In this document: positions 34,584 to 45,442 of the stretch, piece after piece
Layout: each line of letters opens with the position of its first letter
Position numbering within the stretch: position 1 is the first letter of the stretch
Source of the DNA: Voacanga thouarsii
Taxonomy: Eukaryota; Streptophyta; Magnoliopsida; Gentianales; Apocynaceae
Direction of reading: 5' to 3'
Length of the DNA: 64,000 nucleotides
NCBI GenBank assembly: GCA_026120185.1
Contig: JANUWF010000008.1
Location: 1,364,001-1,428,000, forward strand
Position numbers and translations under genes: made by a program
The notes under the pieces: model-generated
What the model saw: the letters and a program-made list of their open reading frames with translations, nothing else
What the model was told of the DNA's origin: nothing
The model's database searches: none

Positions 34584-35860
34584 ATTCCCTCACACTTGAA
34601 TCTTTACTTATCCCTAAGCAAAGTACAAAGTACAAAACCCAAATTTAGCTCTTCTTAAATTCATCCACAACGAAGAATTAAATTTTTTTTTCCAATATTA
34701 GATAAAATTTTGTCATTCATTCAACCCTTTAAAATTCTTTTTCAACTCATGCATTAAATCAAATCTATTAAGACTCTTAAAATTAAGTTAAACCAGTTTA
34801 TACTTTAGTCTAAGAAAATTATTTTACCTTTTAAGCTAAGATATAGATAACACAAATCATACAAGTCAAGTTGTCTAACCACTTCAAAACTCATAGAATC
34901 AAATTTGCACAACTCTAAGTAGCAAATAAGGAGATGCTCATTTTTTTTTTTTTTCATCATTTTTTTTCAATCATTTTTTTTTTCTTTAGCCTCAAGTGCA
35001 TGAACATTACCTTCATGCACCGTATTGGCCCATAACATTTTTTTATTTCCTTTTGGGAATTAGCCTTAAAAAAGTGTGATACTTCTTATTTCTTCCCTTC
35101 TACTAACCGTATTGGCCCCCTTAAGCAATTTCCTAATGAGATAAGCATTTTCTTTCTAAATAAAATAAACATTTTTTTCACTCTTTTTTTTTTTTTTTCA
35201 TTCTCACCAAAAGAAAAATGCACTCTCTTTTTTTCAATTCTCACCATCCTTATTCACAACCCCAAGTTATACAAATTTAGAAAACCATGAATTAAGAAGT
35301 AATCAACAACTCTTCTCATATTTCTTAACATCATCCATATCCAAACAAGAAAAGTAGAATAAAATTCAAATACTAAAAACATAACCAAGATTAACTTAAA
35401 TTGCCAAGACTTAATATATTCAACTTAATACACATTTTTACTCAATAAAATCCAACCAATTTGAATGACAAAATCATATCCAAAGTGAAAAAGAAAGTCA
35501 TAACCTTATCATTGGCAAAATAATTTCATACCAATTTTCAAAAATTTCAAAAACACCATCGAAAATCCATTGAATCTAAACAATTGCACGCGAGAAAATA
35601 TTAAATCCCCTCCCTTCCCCACACTTAAATTGGATATCGTCCTTAATGGCTTAAAATATCACAATAAAGTATAGCCAAAGGACCAAAAATGTAAAGAGGG
35701 AAGAGAAAATACTACTCGCCAAGACAAATTAGCTCCAGGTAAAGTACCCATCAACCTTCAAAAAGTTGGAAGAATTATTGTCAGGAGAGAATGGTGAATA
35801 AACCTACAAAAAGAAAGAAAAAAAAACACCAAGTAAAAGTATAAAAAGAAATTTAAAAAA
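34584..35860 (-). mobile_element. Interior of the second non-autonomous Athila-like element, 5' part missing
   Basis: It begins next to the LTR with a minus-strand tract (TTCAAGTGTGAGGGAAT) like the one at 10518. It continues in step with 10557-12000, including the minus-strand AAGTGTGGGGAAGGGAGG block near 35615 (counterpart of 11705). Beyond about 35860 the similarity is lost in A/T-rich sequence. No second LTR, primer site or copy of the 171-aa ORF is seen. Confidence 0.65.
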
Positions 35861-36150
35861 ATGGTCCTACAAAAATTAAATAACACCTACAATTTTTTTT
35901 TTTCAAAATGAAATATAAAAAAAAATTCCAGAAATGCAAACAAGCTTGGAAAACTTAAAAAAAAAAAAACAATTGGTGAAGAGGAATAAAGAAGAAGAAA
36001 TAGGGAAGGAAAAGAAAAAAAAAAATCTAGAACAACAAAGAAAAAAAAAAGGAAAAGAAAAGAAAAAAATGAAAAGAAAACGTGAAGATATTGGAGGGGA
36101 AACATCCTGGGGAGGATGTACTCCAAGGATGTAACCAAAAAAACCAAACA

Positions 36151-36173
36151 AGCCACGGCTTAGAGCCGTGGCT
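36151..36173. other. Perfect 10-bp inverted repeat (hairpin)
   Basis: AGCCACGGCT, a 3-base loop TAG, then AGCCGTGGCT. It is GC-rich in an A/T-rich neighbourhood and followed seven bases later by a T tract starting near 36180. The arm resembles the AGCCGCGGCT palindromes in the LTR at 34081 and 34243. Confidence 0.85.
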
Positions 36174-36906
36174 CCCCAATTTTTTTTTTTTTTTTTTTTA
36201 ATAGCATTACAACACACAACCTGGGGAGGATTTCATCAAGCCTTCCCAGGTTACGATACCAAGAACAACAAAAAGAAAAAAAAAATAAATTTAATTTAAT
36301 ACCAACACTTGGAACATATTTACGCATCAACATGCAAAATTGTTTTCTTCTTTCATTTTTTTGTATATTTTATAATTTTTTTGTTTTTTTATTTAAAGAA
36401 ACATGAGAATGCTTTGTAGCCAAAAAAAATTTTAAAAATTTAAAATAAAAAAAATAAGAAATAAAAAAAATAAAATTACACAATAACATACAAGAAAATT
36501 ATAGCCTTACTACAACAATATATTTTACAATTTCACTTATCATAGTTAGTGATTAGTATTAACACAACAATAAAAAAAAATTAAAAATACAACATTTTTT
36601 TTTTATTTTTTATTTTGAAAATAGTATACCGACAAATTTTTTTGTTTTTTATTTTTAACAATAAAAACAATGAAACAGTTACAAGCATACAAAAGAACTA
36701 TTGTATGATGATATAGCAACATAAATTACAACTAATGAATAGTACACCTCTTATTACTATTATTATTATATGGAATAATTAAACTATTACAACAATACTA
36801 AGAAAATAAATATAACATTATATTCTAATTACATAGTACAAGTACAAATACTATTATTGATAGTATTACTAATACGAAATATTTAACAACTAATAAGAAA
36901 AAAAAA

Positions 36907-36921
36907 ACAACAACAACAACA

Positions 36922-36995
<74 letters not shown>
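36907..36995. repeat. AAC/ATT microsatellite
   Basis: About five AAC units run straight into about 25 ATT units. It mirrors the AAT array with an AAC edge at 19501-19658. Confidence 0.95.
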
Positions 36996-36996
<1 letters not shown>

Positions 36997-37520
36997 GCAC
37001 ACTAATATATGGTTTATTCACAATTTTTTTTTCAAAATAAATAAATATATAATACAACAAGAAATTAAATTATGCACATGGGGCCTAAAAATAATGTTTA
37101 CATATTTACAGGAATCTGGGAAGAAAGAGGAAAATAAGGGGAAAAAAAGGAAAAAGAAAAAGAAAAGGTGAATATAATACAACAAGTTTTTTTTTTTTCA
37201 TAATAAAGATATATATACAACACCTCAAGCAAATTATTTACATGGCATACAAAATAAAACTATTTATCCATTTACATTATTTACATAGTTATATTATTCA
37301 CCGGACAAACAAGAAAAGTAAAAGCCAAAGAAAAATAAATGGAAAAAAGAAGAAAAAAAAATCTGAGCAAGATAAGGAAAATGTGAAAAAGGAAAAAGAA
37401 AAAGAAAAAGAAAAAGAAAGGAAAAATGGGGTGGGGAATGGTTCGGTCAAAGTAAAAAAAAAAAAAAAAATCTTTTAAAGTAAAAACAAAATAAATACAT
37501 AAATAAAAATTAAACCTATA

Positions 37521-38508
37521 TGATAGGAATCGTCTCAAGCATGAAGGCCAATCTAAAGAAGGAGGACAAAGACACAACACATGGCTCCATGGGTGAAGCT
37601 TATTTTCAAGAGATTTCAAGGTACATTTCAAGATTCCAAGCCAATAATGAAGAAGGTTGTTAAGTAATGGAAGATTAAAGAAGAGCTAAGAAGATCAAAG
37701 TTTGAACAACAATTGGTATGAAGGGCCAAATGAGTGCAAGAGGAGGCTGAAAAGGTAAGAAAAACGAGGTGTAAGGAGGGCAGAACGCACCTAGCACCGG
37801 ATACACTAGTACACCTGGCGCCAGGTCCACACTGGAATAGCTTTGTTCCGTATGTAGATCACACTTGGCGCTGGGTTTGCTAATACACCTGGAACCATGT
37901 CATTTCGGACAATGCCCTGTTTTGCTTTTTTTTTTATTTCGAATTTAATTCCCCCGACTTTAAACTTGTAATAGGTATATTTTAGACTTATTTAGCAAAT
38001 GAATGGCTGAGATTACATCTCTCATTTGCTAGGTTTAGTTTGTTATCTTTATATATGCCTCTTTACTATTGTAATAGTAAGTTTTTTAGAGAATTAGAAT
38101 ATTTTGATAACGAAACCAAATTCTCTCTCGAGGAGAGTGTGTAAGGGGTGATTCTCATTTCAAAACTAAATCAAAAGGCTTAGTCCCACCTTTGATTCCA
38201 TGTCTCTAAACTTTAAAGGGATTATCTAAATCTCTTTCTCTATTCTTGGGTGCTAATGTTCTCTCTAGTGTTCTTAATAGGTTGAATTTTTTGGGTGCCT
38301 TCAAATCCTATATTTTTGTTCTAATCTTTTAATAGATTAGGGTATTTAGGTGTTTTAAAGTAGGTTAGATTCACCAAATCTCATTAGGTTAAGTGCATTT
38401 GCATTTAGTTCATTTGTGTGTGTGTGTGAATTTGATAGGGAGTTAGGTGACCAACTCTAGGGTTCTTCAAAATCAAGAGGCTTCCGTGTTTTTAGCTCGT
38501 TTTAAAAG
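37521..38508 (+). repeat. 5' LTR of plus-strand chromovirus
   Basis: It starts near TGATAGGAATCG (37521) and ends just before a tRNA-iMet-type primer site. It contains TATATATG (about 38050) as a possible TATA box. Its U3 has two pairs of GGCGCC-like motifs, including the palindrome CCTGGCGCCAGG at 37814-37825. The start is less certain than the end. Confidence 0.65.
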
Positions 38509-38520
38509 TGGTATCAGAGC
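38509..38520 (+). promoter_or_regulatory. Primer binding site, tRNA-iMet type
   Basis: TGGTATCAGAGC is the classic plant LTR-retrotransposon site complementary to the 3' end of initiator tRNA-Met. It is the only perfect one I found in the window. Confidence 0.9.
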
Positions 38521-39240
38521 AAGATTGTGTTGATTTTAATAAATACAACTTTCTTTGGGTAAAGGTATAATTTTCTTCTAGAACTTGTTAAAATTTCCAG
38601 ATTTTCATCATTTATTTTGGGGCTATTTTTAAATGCTTAGAACTTCAAATTTTGCCATGGGTTTGTTGTCAAATTGAACCTACGTGTTTAGTTAATGATT
38701 GGGTAGTTGTTTGAAGTGTTAAAGTGTAGAAATTTTGAAATTTATTGGATATATTTGTTGCAAGAATTTCTGGACACAACAAATCCCGTAATTCATTTTT
38801 ATGCTAATTTTGGGGGCTATAAAATTCAATTTTTTGCTATGTTCTTGCTTTGAAATTGTTCCTTGATGTTGGTATAATCATTGAGGAGTAATTTTTCTTG
38901 TGATTCTTGAGTTTGTGGGTTGTTACAAGTGTCAAAATTTTGAAACACCTTGAGTTACGAGGTTGCACCTCTAGTGTTTGATATATTACATCAATGACTT
39001 GTAATTGCTCATACATGACTATCTCAAGCTTCCATTTATGAACTACATTAACTTATAGCATAGTAGATTGTTCTTAGTGAAGTAAATCTTTCTCGTAGCC
39101 ACTAGAAAATTTTGTTTCTCTTTGAATTACTCTTGAGCTTGGGAATTGCATGAGTGGATTGAAAAAGGCAAGAGGGTGAGCTCATTGTTGTAAAAGCCAA
39201 AGAAGAGTATAAACACAATGGTTGAGTGACATTGATTGAG
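38521..39240 (+). other. Chromovirus 5' leader
   Basis: Non-coding stretch between the primer site and the gag remnant, AT-rich, with no ORF. Its last 120 bp match the leader of the minus-strand relative (32461-32867). Confidence 0.65.
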
Positions 39241-39840
39241 TGCTAAACATGTGATGGAACGAAGTGAGGAACTTTTCTTGTGTGTTTTTCTACTCAAAAA
39301 TTCCTCTTCAAAAAAAAAAAAAAAAAAAAAAAAGGCTTGTGAGAGTTCATATGATTTATCTTCTATGAGTGCTCAAGGTGAAGTAAGTGATTTCTATGAA
39401 ATGTCATGTTCATATAGAGGAGAATGTGAAGACTATAATGAGGAAGAATGAGATTATGAAAAATATGAAGATGATTGTGAATTGTTGTATGATTGTGATG
39501 AAGGACAAAGCACTAGTAGAGGTATGAATGGTGAAAATGAAAAGGGACGCTATAAGAACATAGATTATGAGAGTGATAGATTTCTTGTGGAAGGATCTCC
39601 AAAGGGAGCAAAAGGTAGAGTGCAAAATTACTCAAATAATGGAGTGCAAAAAAGAGAGAGCATGTGCAATAAAAGAAGGTGTGATTGCTCTAATTGTTAG
39701 GGAAAAGGCCATTACTTTTACAATTGTCCTAATAAACCACAATGGAGAATGATAAGTTGCAAGGTAGTAGAAATTCCACCTATAGACACAGCAAAACTAC
39801 TTATAACAACAAATTGGCACATAGGAGATACAAGGCAGAA
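39241..39840 (+). pseudogene. Chromovirus gag remnant with zinc knuckle
   Basis: An acidic region (CEDYNEEE, then YEKYEDDCELLYDCDEGQ) precedes a nucleocapsid zinc knuckle with intact CX2CX4HX4C spacing (CSNC, GKGHYFYNC, about 39686-39727). A TAG lies where Gln is usual, just after the second Cys. A 24-bp A tract (39310-39333) lies upstream. The matrix/capsid core is missing. Confidence 0.7.
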
Positions 39841-40418
39841 AAAGGAGACATGTGAATGTTGAGAAACCACCACAAAGGAGAGTAGACCCAAAGCAACCCA
39901 CTTATGCCAACCATCCACTTAATCAATCAAGAAATGTGGGAAAAGAGAAACTTGGAGGGGTTGGAATGTGTAGTAAAGGAGGAATGGTTAATGAGCCAAT
40001 TTGTCCATTGATTGGAGTAGCAAGAAGTGATGGGGATGCTAGTGAGGGTAAAGAAGGAGATGAGATGCAAAGGAAAAATATTTTCTTTTTAAGGTGTCTT
40101 ATCAAGGAAAAATCATGTAGTGTGCTTATTTATGGGGGAAGTTTTAAAAATTTGATTAGTACTACATTGGTGGAGGAATTAGAGCTAGAAACCTTAAAAC
40201 ACTCTAGTCCCTACAAGCTCCATTAGTTGAATAATTGTGGAGAAGTGAAGGTGAATAACCAAGCCAAGGTTGAATTTGATATAGGGGGATACCATGATGA
40301 AGTTTTGTGTGATGTTTATCCCATGCATGTTGGGCATATTTTGTTGGGGAGACCTTGGATGTTTGATAGGGATATTGTCCACAAGAGGAGGAAAAACACT
40401 TATACCTTGAAGAACTGG
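39841..40418 (+). pseudogene. Chromovirus aspartic protease remnant
   Basis: 39852-40226 and 40227-40418 are one frame broken by a TAG at 40224-40226. The active-site loop reads LIYGGSFKNLISTTLVEELE, so the usual catalytic Asp before Gly-Gly is Tyr and the enzyme would be dead. Downstream, LNNCGEVKVNNQAKVEFDIG, DEVLCDVYPMHVGHILLGRP and WMFDRDIVHKRRKNTYTLKN are typical of this family. The codons after 40418 belong to LTR unit B. Confidence 0.8.
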
Positions 40419-43400
40419 CAAGCATTAAACAATGTTAAAAATAAAGAGTGGAGTTTTGCTTTTCCAACCATACATGTGCACAATAAAATCAACCACTCAA
40501 AAGGTCGGCCATGGGTTACCACACGTTGGGCCCATAACCATACAACGGTCAGAATACCACACTTTATGCAGACTGACAAAAAGGTAGGTGTACGGCCTAC
40601 TGGGTAAGATATTCCTCCTTCTCTACACCTAAACAAAACCGGTTGTCCACTCCGGCAACACACAGGCCACATGACTGAAACTTGCTAGCTCAGACCGGCA
40701 TGACTAAGTAGTACTGTCACTTCTCCAAGTTGAGTTCATCTTCTGGAGGTGGCCTCTTGCTAGAAGACTTGCTCTTACTCTTCAAAACCAGTACTACTAG
40801 CCTACTCTTATTGAGTACTCAACATTGTTTATCCCACTTGGAAAAAAATTAATAAAACATTGCTTTACTTGGAAATGGCAATCAAGAGTTTCTAAAGTTT
40901 ATGCCAAAGTTGGTTTTAGAAAGAGTTTAGTGTTTGAGTAAAATTGCTTGTTGAATTTCAAATAATTTGTTTGATTGAAACAAGAAAGGAAATTGTCCTC
41001 AATTGCCTTTACAAAATGAGTGTTCACACACTTCGCATTTGGCTTGCCATGGTAACCTTTTTACAGCAAATAAGTTTTGTGCAGGAGCTTACCTGATCCT
41101 TTGCTTGAGCTAATTCAAAGATCCTCAAAAGCTGACCTAACCCCGCCTGGGGTAAACACAAACTATAATTAGACTCAAGCCAAATTTGCTTCCATAAATA
41201 ATCTAGTTCAACTTACTACAATCATGACCCTAATGACCCAAACTTTAACGCTAAATGATAAAAATGATTTTATAAAATAAATCTACCTTGATAATAAAAT
41301 AACTAGGGATTGTGAAATAATTACTAATAAGTTGTAGGTATAAATCTTTGTTATTAATAAATAAACTAGGGTTTATTTGATGAAGGGTCCTAAGTCCCAG
41401 ATGATATTATTAAAATAATAAATTATTACTATTCTCTTAATTAATAATTAATAGTTAGAAAATAATTGATAAATAAAATTAATAATAAGTAAATTTTAAT
41501 ATACTTTGATTAAAAGATAATAAATAAATTTTATTAGTATTTATGAATAAATGACTTATAAGATTAATATTTTACCTATTATGATTATTTATATAAAAGG
41601 CTTTATTTAATATTATTATTATATTTAATATTATATATTGTATTTTTAATAAAAGACATCATGCATTTGCCTAAAATATAATTATTTCATATATCAATCC
41701 AATTCCAAATCTTCCTAGGGTTTTCGAAGTCATTAGAAGAAAATATAGCATTAATTTTTATTAATGTAATAAATTTGGCTAATTTAATTAGTTTAGGATC
41801 AACAAGGTCATGATCATAATTCTCCTATTGCTAACCATATTCATGAACATAAACTCTAACACCAATCAACAGACTATTCAATTCATAAATAAAAGCATAG
41901 ATCTATATCTACCATCACATGATCCAAACTTCACTAAACATAATCATATTCATGGATTCAACAAGAATACAAGAATATAAAACCCTATTCACCAAATGTG
42001 ACATAATATCTATCATGCTTAATCACTCATACTAAGTCACGACATCAAGAGCATGCCACAAACCCCAAAACATCATAAAACTCAACCAAGACAAATCATT
42101 CTCATACTTTAATCCCAACTCCATCATATAAACACATACTCAATCTCCAATCATATTCCATCCTTTTCCAACAACATCCAAAAGACATGATTTTAAGATT
42201 AAGAAGAGGGTTAAAGAGACATACTCGATTGATGACTACCTTGAAGAAGTCTCAAGAAAGTCCACACGCTTGGAAGGCTTGATCCGACCAAGAAGGAAGA
42301 AGAGAAAATGGCCATGGTTGAAACAACCATTTCGGCCGAGAGAGAGAGAGAGAAAGAGGAAGAGAGAGAGAAGGAGAAAGAGAGAGAGTCTTAGTATATT
42401 TCAATAAAGATCAAGAGGAAGGAAGATGAACACAATCGTTCATGATTACCTTGAGAGAGTTCTTGAGCCTTCAAGAAAATTCTGATTTTTTATCCAAAAG
42501 TAGAATCTTATTTTTAGCATTTGATGTTATAAATTACAGAAATGGATTCTAGGGGATGAGTAGACATGATTTGGAGTTTTTGGGAGAGATTGGAGGTGTT
42601 TAGAGTGGTCTTAGGCTTGGAGAATGGTGGTGTGTGTTCTTGGTGTTCTTTGGAGAAATGGAAAGAATGGAGGAAATGCTGGATGAAATCTGTTGAGTGG
42701 TGTTGGCCGAATGGATTAGAGAATCCTTGTGATTGAATTTTCAGATTAGGGAAAAGAAGAAAAGCTGATTGTTTGAAATTCAAAAGAAGTAATTTAGGAA
42801 GTGGATTAAGGTAGAAAATATGGTAAGAATAGCTTGGTTGATAGAGGTCTTTGGAGCTACTATGGCCGGCTAGAATTAGCTGAGGTTTTGCTGAGATGAA
42901 TAAGGTTGAAGAAGCTATAGGGTGGCCGAAATTCTATGTGTTATGGTGGAGGAAATTTCTGATTGGTTGAGGCTTAAACCATGGAAGTTTCATGGAGTAA
43001 TTTGCTGAATTTTTGAATTCCAATTGAAGGCTTGATTGTAGTGATTGAATGAGTGATTTAAGGAGTGGCTATGGAGATTTTTTCATGTAGATCAATGGAG
43101 GAGGTAATGAAATTCAGTTTATGGTTGACTAAGGTTGTTTTCACAGAAAATTGAAGTGAATTTCGGACAAGGTTTGAAGAGGGAGCAAGGCTGGAATTTC
43201 TGGTTTGATTTTCGCATGACTTGCTAGAATTTTTGTGCAATTTTTTTTCTGCAATGTTCCAGCCGACTTACAATGATTTTGAAGAGGTATTGGAGGGTCA
43301 TTTAAGGCTGGTTTCCAGCCTTCTTTATGGAGGAAAGGCAGAGATGAATTGTTGGTTTGAAAGGTGGAAGAAACAACTTGTTTTTGGACTGCTAAGCATT

Positions 43401-44286
43401 CGAAGTTGCCCATAATTTTTTTCTGGTTTGCACAGCTTTTTGCAGTCCGAATTTTGGCAAAGTTTTTCAGTCTTCTAGCTGAACAAGTTGGCCATTTTCC
43501 AGGCAGCATTTGAGTAAGAAAAATGGTTGAAGTTTTCAAAAACCAGGCTGACCAAGAAGCTGGAAAATTTTCAGATTGCTACATGAAGAAGATGAATACT
43601 TATAGGGTGGAGTTTGAAGGTTCAACCATGGAGATTAATTCCCTTGGGAACCTTCCTTAACTCCTTCCCCATTTTTAGTTAAAATTCCATCCTGCAAGAG
43701 GCATTTTCGAAACTCCAAAATCACAGAACCTTGCTGGAATTTTTCAGAAATAAAAATGGTTTGGATAAATTGAACAACTTAATTGATAAAGAACTAAGGT
43801 AAGCTAGAGAGCAAAAAGGGCATGAATCCCTTAAGAATTTTTGTAGGGCACAAGAGTAGGATTAAGACATTCCCTTCAAGCCTCCCTTAGAACAACACTC
43901 CGACTTCTACTCATGGCATGCAAGGGCCGAAATTATCCCACCCTATAAAAATAAAATTTAATCATGATAAGCTAATTGGTGGAATTTGAACCCAAGACCT
44001 TAAAGATTTATTCTAAAGCTCTAACCACTAAACCAAAACAACTCTTGTTCTTATTTTCTCTCCCAAATATTTTTTCTATTTAATCCTCAAGCTATCTCCC
44101 TATTTTCACTTCAAGCAAAATTATCATTTTGCCCTTCCTACTCAACAAGCACAATTAAGCTTTCTAGACTATAAATCAAAAATCCAAAGCACATGAAATC
44201 ATTCAAAAATATATATTATGCATGCAAGAAAATATAATATGCATCCCGACCCCCTTACTCTAGGGTTGGTTTTAGATGGGGTTTCA
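40419..44286 (-). mobile_element. Long LTR, unit B (3868 bp, minus strand), one end missing
   Basis: The right end at 44286 is the LTR start: on the minus strand TGAAACCCCATC, with the GAGTAAGGGGGTCGGGATGCAT block. It aligns with unit A over A's first 5.1 kb except for the RT-RNase H fragment, where B instead has about 230 bp (43512-43735) of ordinary LTR sequence. The left end stops at a point equal to about 25390 in A, so the last 400 bp are lost. Reading frames such as 43141-43539 have no recognisable motif. Confidence 0.8.
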
Positions 44287-45442
44287 CATAGCCTTAGTGT
44301 GAATCTTATTTTATAGGAAAGATGACCAAAAGGTTTTTTACCCAAAAAGCGGATAGAGTCAAGGAGCTATTGAGTCTTATTTACACTAATGTGTGTGGTC
44401 CATTGTCTATACCAATAAGAGGAGGGTTTGAGTACTTCATTACTTTTATGGATAATTATATAAGGTATGGTTATATTTACTTGATGAAAAGTTTGACTCA
44501 TTTCACAAGTTCAAAGATTTTAAGGCTGAAGTGGAGCATCTAACATGTAAACTAATCAAAACCTTGCAATCAAATCATGGTGGAGAAGACCTCCTCAGCG
44601 AATTCAAGGAATACATGATATATCATGGGATAATATCCCAACTCTCTACATTGGAGACACCCTAGCAAAACGGAGTGGCTAAGAGAAGGAACAGGACATT
44701 GATGAAAATAGTCCAGAGCATGATGTCTCATGCTATTCTTTCAATTTCTTCTTGAGGATATGCCCTAGAAAGACCGGCCTACATTCTGAACTTAGTGCCT
44801 TCCAAGTCAGTACCTAAGACACCCTATAAGATGTGGATTAGGAGTAAAACAAGTCTAAACTATCTCAAGATATGGGGTTGTCTAGCTTATGTACTGATCA
44901 AAGGAGATTAGCTAGAACCAAGGTCAGAATTATGTTATTTTGTTGGGTATCCAAAAGGAATTAAAGGTGGTTACTTTTATCATCCCAAAGAGCATAAAGT
45001 AATAGTAAGTACTAATGTTAGATACTTAGAAGATGATCAAAGTACTTCCACAAAAAATTTAACTAGGTTGGAAATTAAAGAAAAGTTATCTTCTGGATCA
45101 ACTTCTTTTGACTCAACTGTTGAATAAGAAGAGGCACAGCCTCAGGAACCTGTACAAAGGGAGTCTCATCATAGTAGGGGGATATTTAGGGTTTCAAAAA
45201 GGTAGATTGCAGAGGTTTTTAACCTAATCTCTAATCACTAGGAACAGGATCCCACTAGATACGAAGAGGCTATTGCTAATACCGATGTAGACCTATGGCA
45301 TAAAGCAATGAAAGTCAACATCGAGTCTATGTACTTCAATTAGGTTTGGGATCTTGTAGCTTCACATGAGGGGATAAAACTCATTCAGTGTAAGTGGGTA
45401 TACAAGAGCAAAAGAAGTGAAGATGGGAAGGTAGAAACCTTC
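44287..45442 (+). pseudogene. Ty1/copia pol: integrase and start of RT
   Basis: It starts at the end of the GAG-pre-integrase domain (CESYFIGKMTKRFFTQKADR, right after LTR unit B). The integrase core shows IYTNVCGPL, where the usual catalytic Asp is Asn, then GGFEYFITFMDNYIRYGYIY and, in other frames, SNHGGEDLL (usual second Asp replaced), QNGVAKRRNRTLMKIV, ILNLVPSKSVPKTPYKMW and LKYLKIWGCLAYVLIKGD. Further right is the RT start (HKAMKVNIESMYFNxVWDLV, IQCKWVYKSKRSEDGKVETF), ending at the solo LTR inserted at 45443. Upstream gag is missing. Confidence 0.85.
45438..45442. repeat. Target-site duplication CCTTC, left
   Basis: Partner at 46966-46970. Copia RT reads on across the pair (KVETF into TFKDKLMAKGYTQKE). 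Confidence 0.92.

Larger units (their letters stand above)
35861..37520. repeat. A/T-rich low-complexity stretch with quasi-repeated blocks
   Basis: Long A- and T-runs alternate with AAGAAAA-type purine runs. The AAATATATAATACAACAAGAAATT block (about 37048) is echoed at about 37210 (ATATATACAACACCTCAAGC), and CCTGGGGAGGAT occurs at 36107 and 36221. A hairpin is at 36151-36173 and an AAC/ATT microsatellite at 36907-36995. The Phe- or Lys-rich reading frames here (35887-36217, 37242-37631) are composition artefacts. It may be the expanded interior of the element to its left, but that is a guess. Confidence 0.6.
37521..40418 (+). mobile_element. Chromovirus-type element, plus strand, 5' part only
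   Basis: It comprises LTR, primer site, leader, a shortened gag with zinc knuckle and a protease, then stops at 40418 where LTR unit B begins. RT, RNase H and integrase are absent. It is the same family as the minus-strand element at 27000-32867. Most of the capsid part of gag is missing between leader and zinc knuckle (only about 400 bp instead of a full gag), so an internal deletion is likely. Confidence 0.75.

Noticed and set aside
36151..36200. Hairpin followed by a T tract, like a bacterial terminator
   Set aside because: The sequence is plant nuclear repeat DNA; the T tract is one of many homopolymers nearby and no gene ends here.
35887..36217. Phe-rich or Lys-rich ORFs at 35887-36217 and 37242-37631 (also 34162-34512)
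   Set aside because: They are driven by A/T homopolymers and purine runs in LTR or low-complexity DNA; no start context, domain or conserved copy.
43141..43539. 132-codon minus-strand ORF in LTR unit B
   Set aside because: Inside the long LTR; the aligned part of unit A does not keep the frame and no motif is visible.
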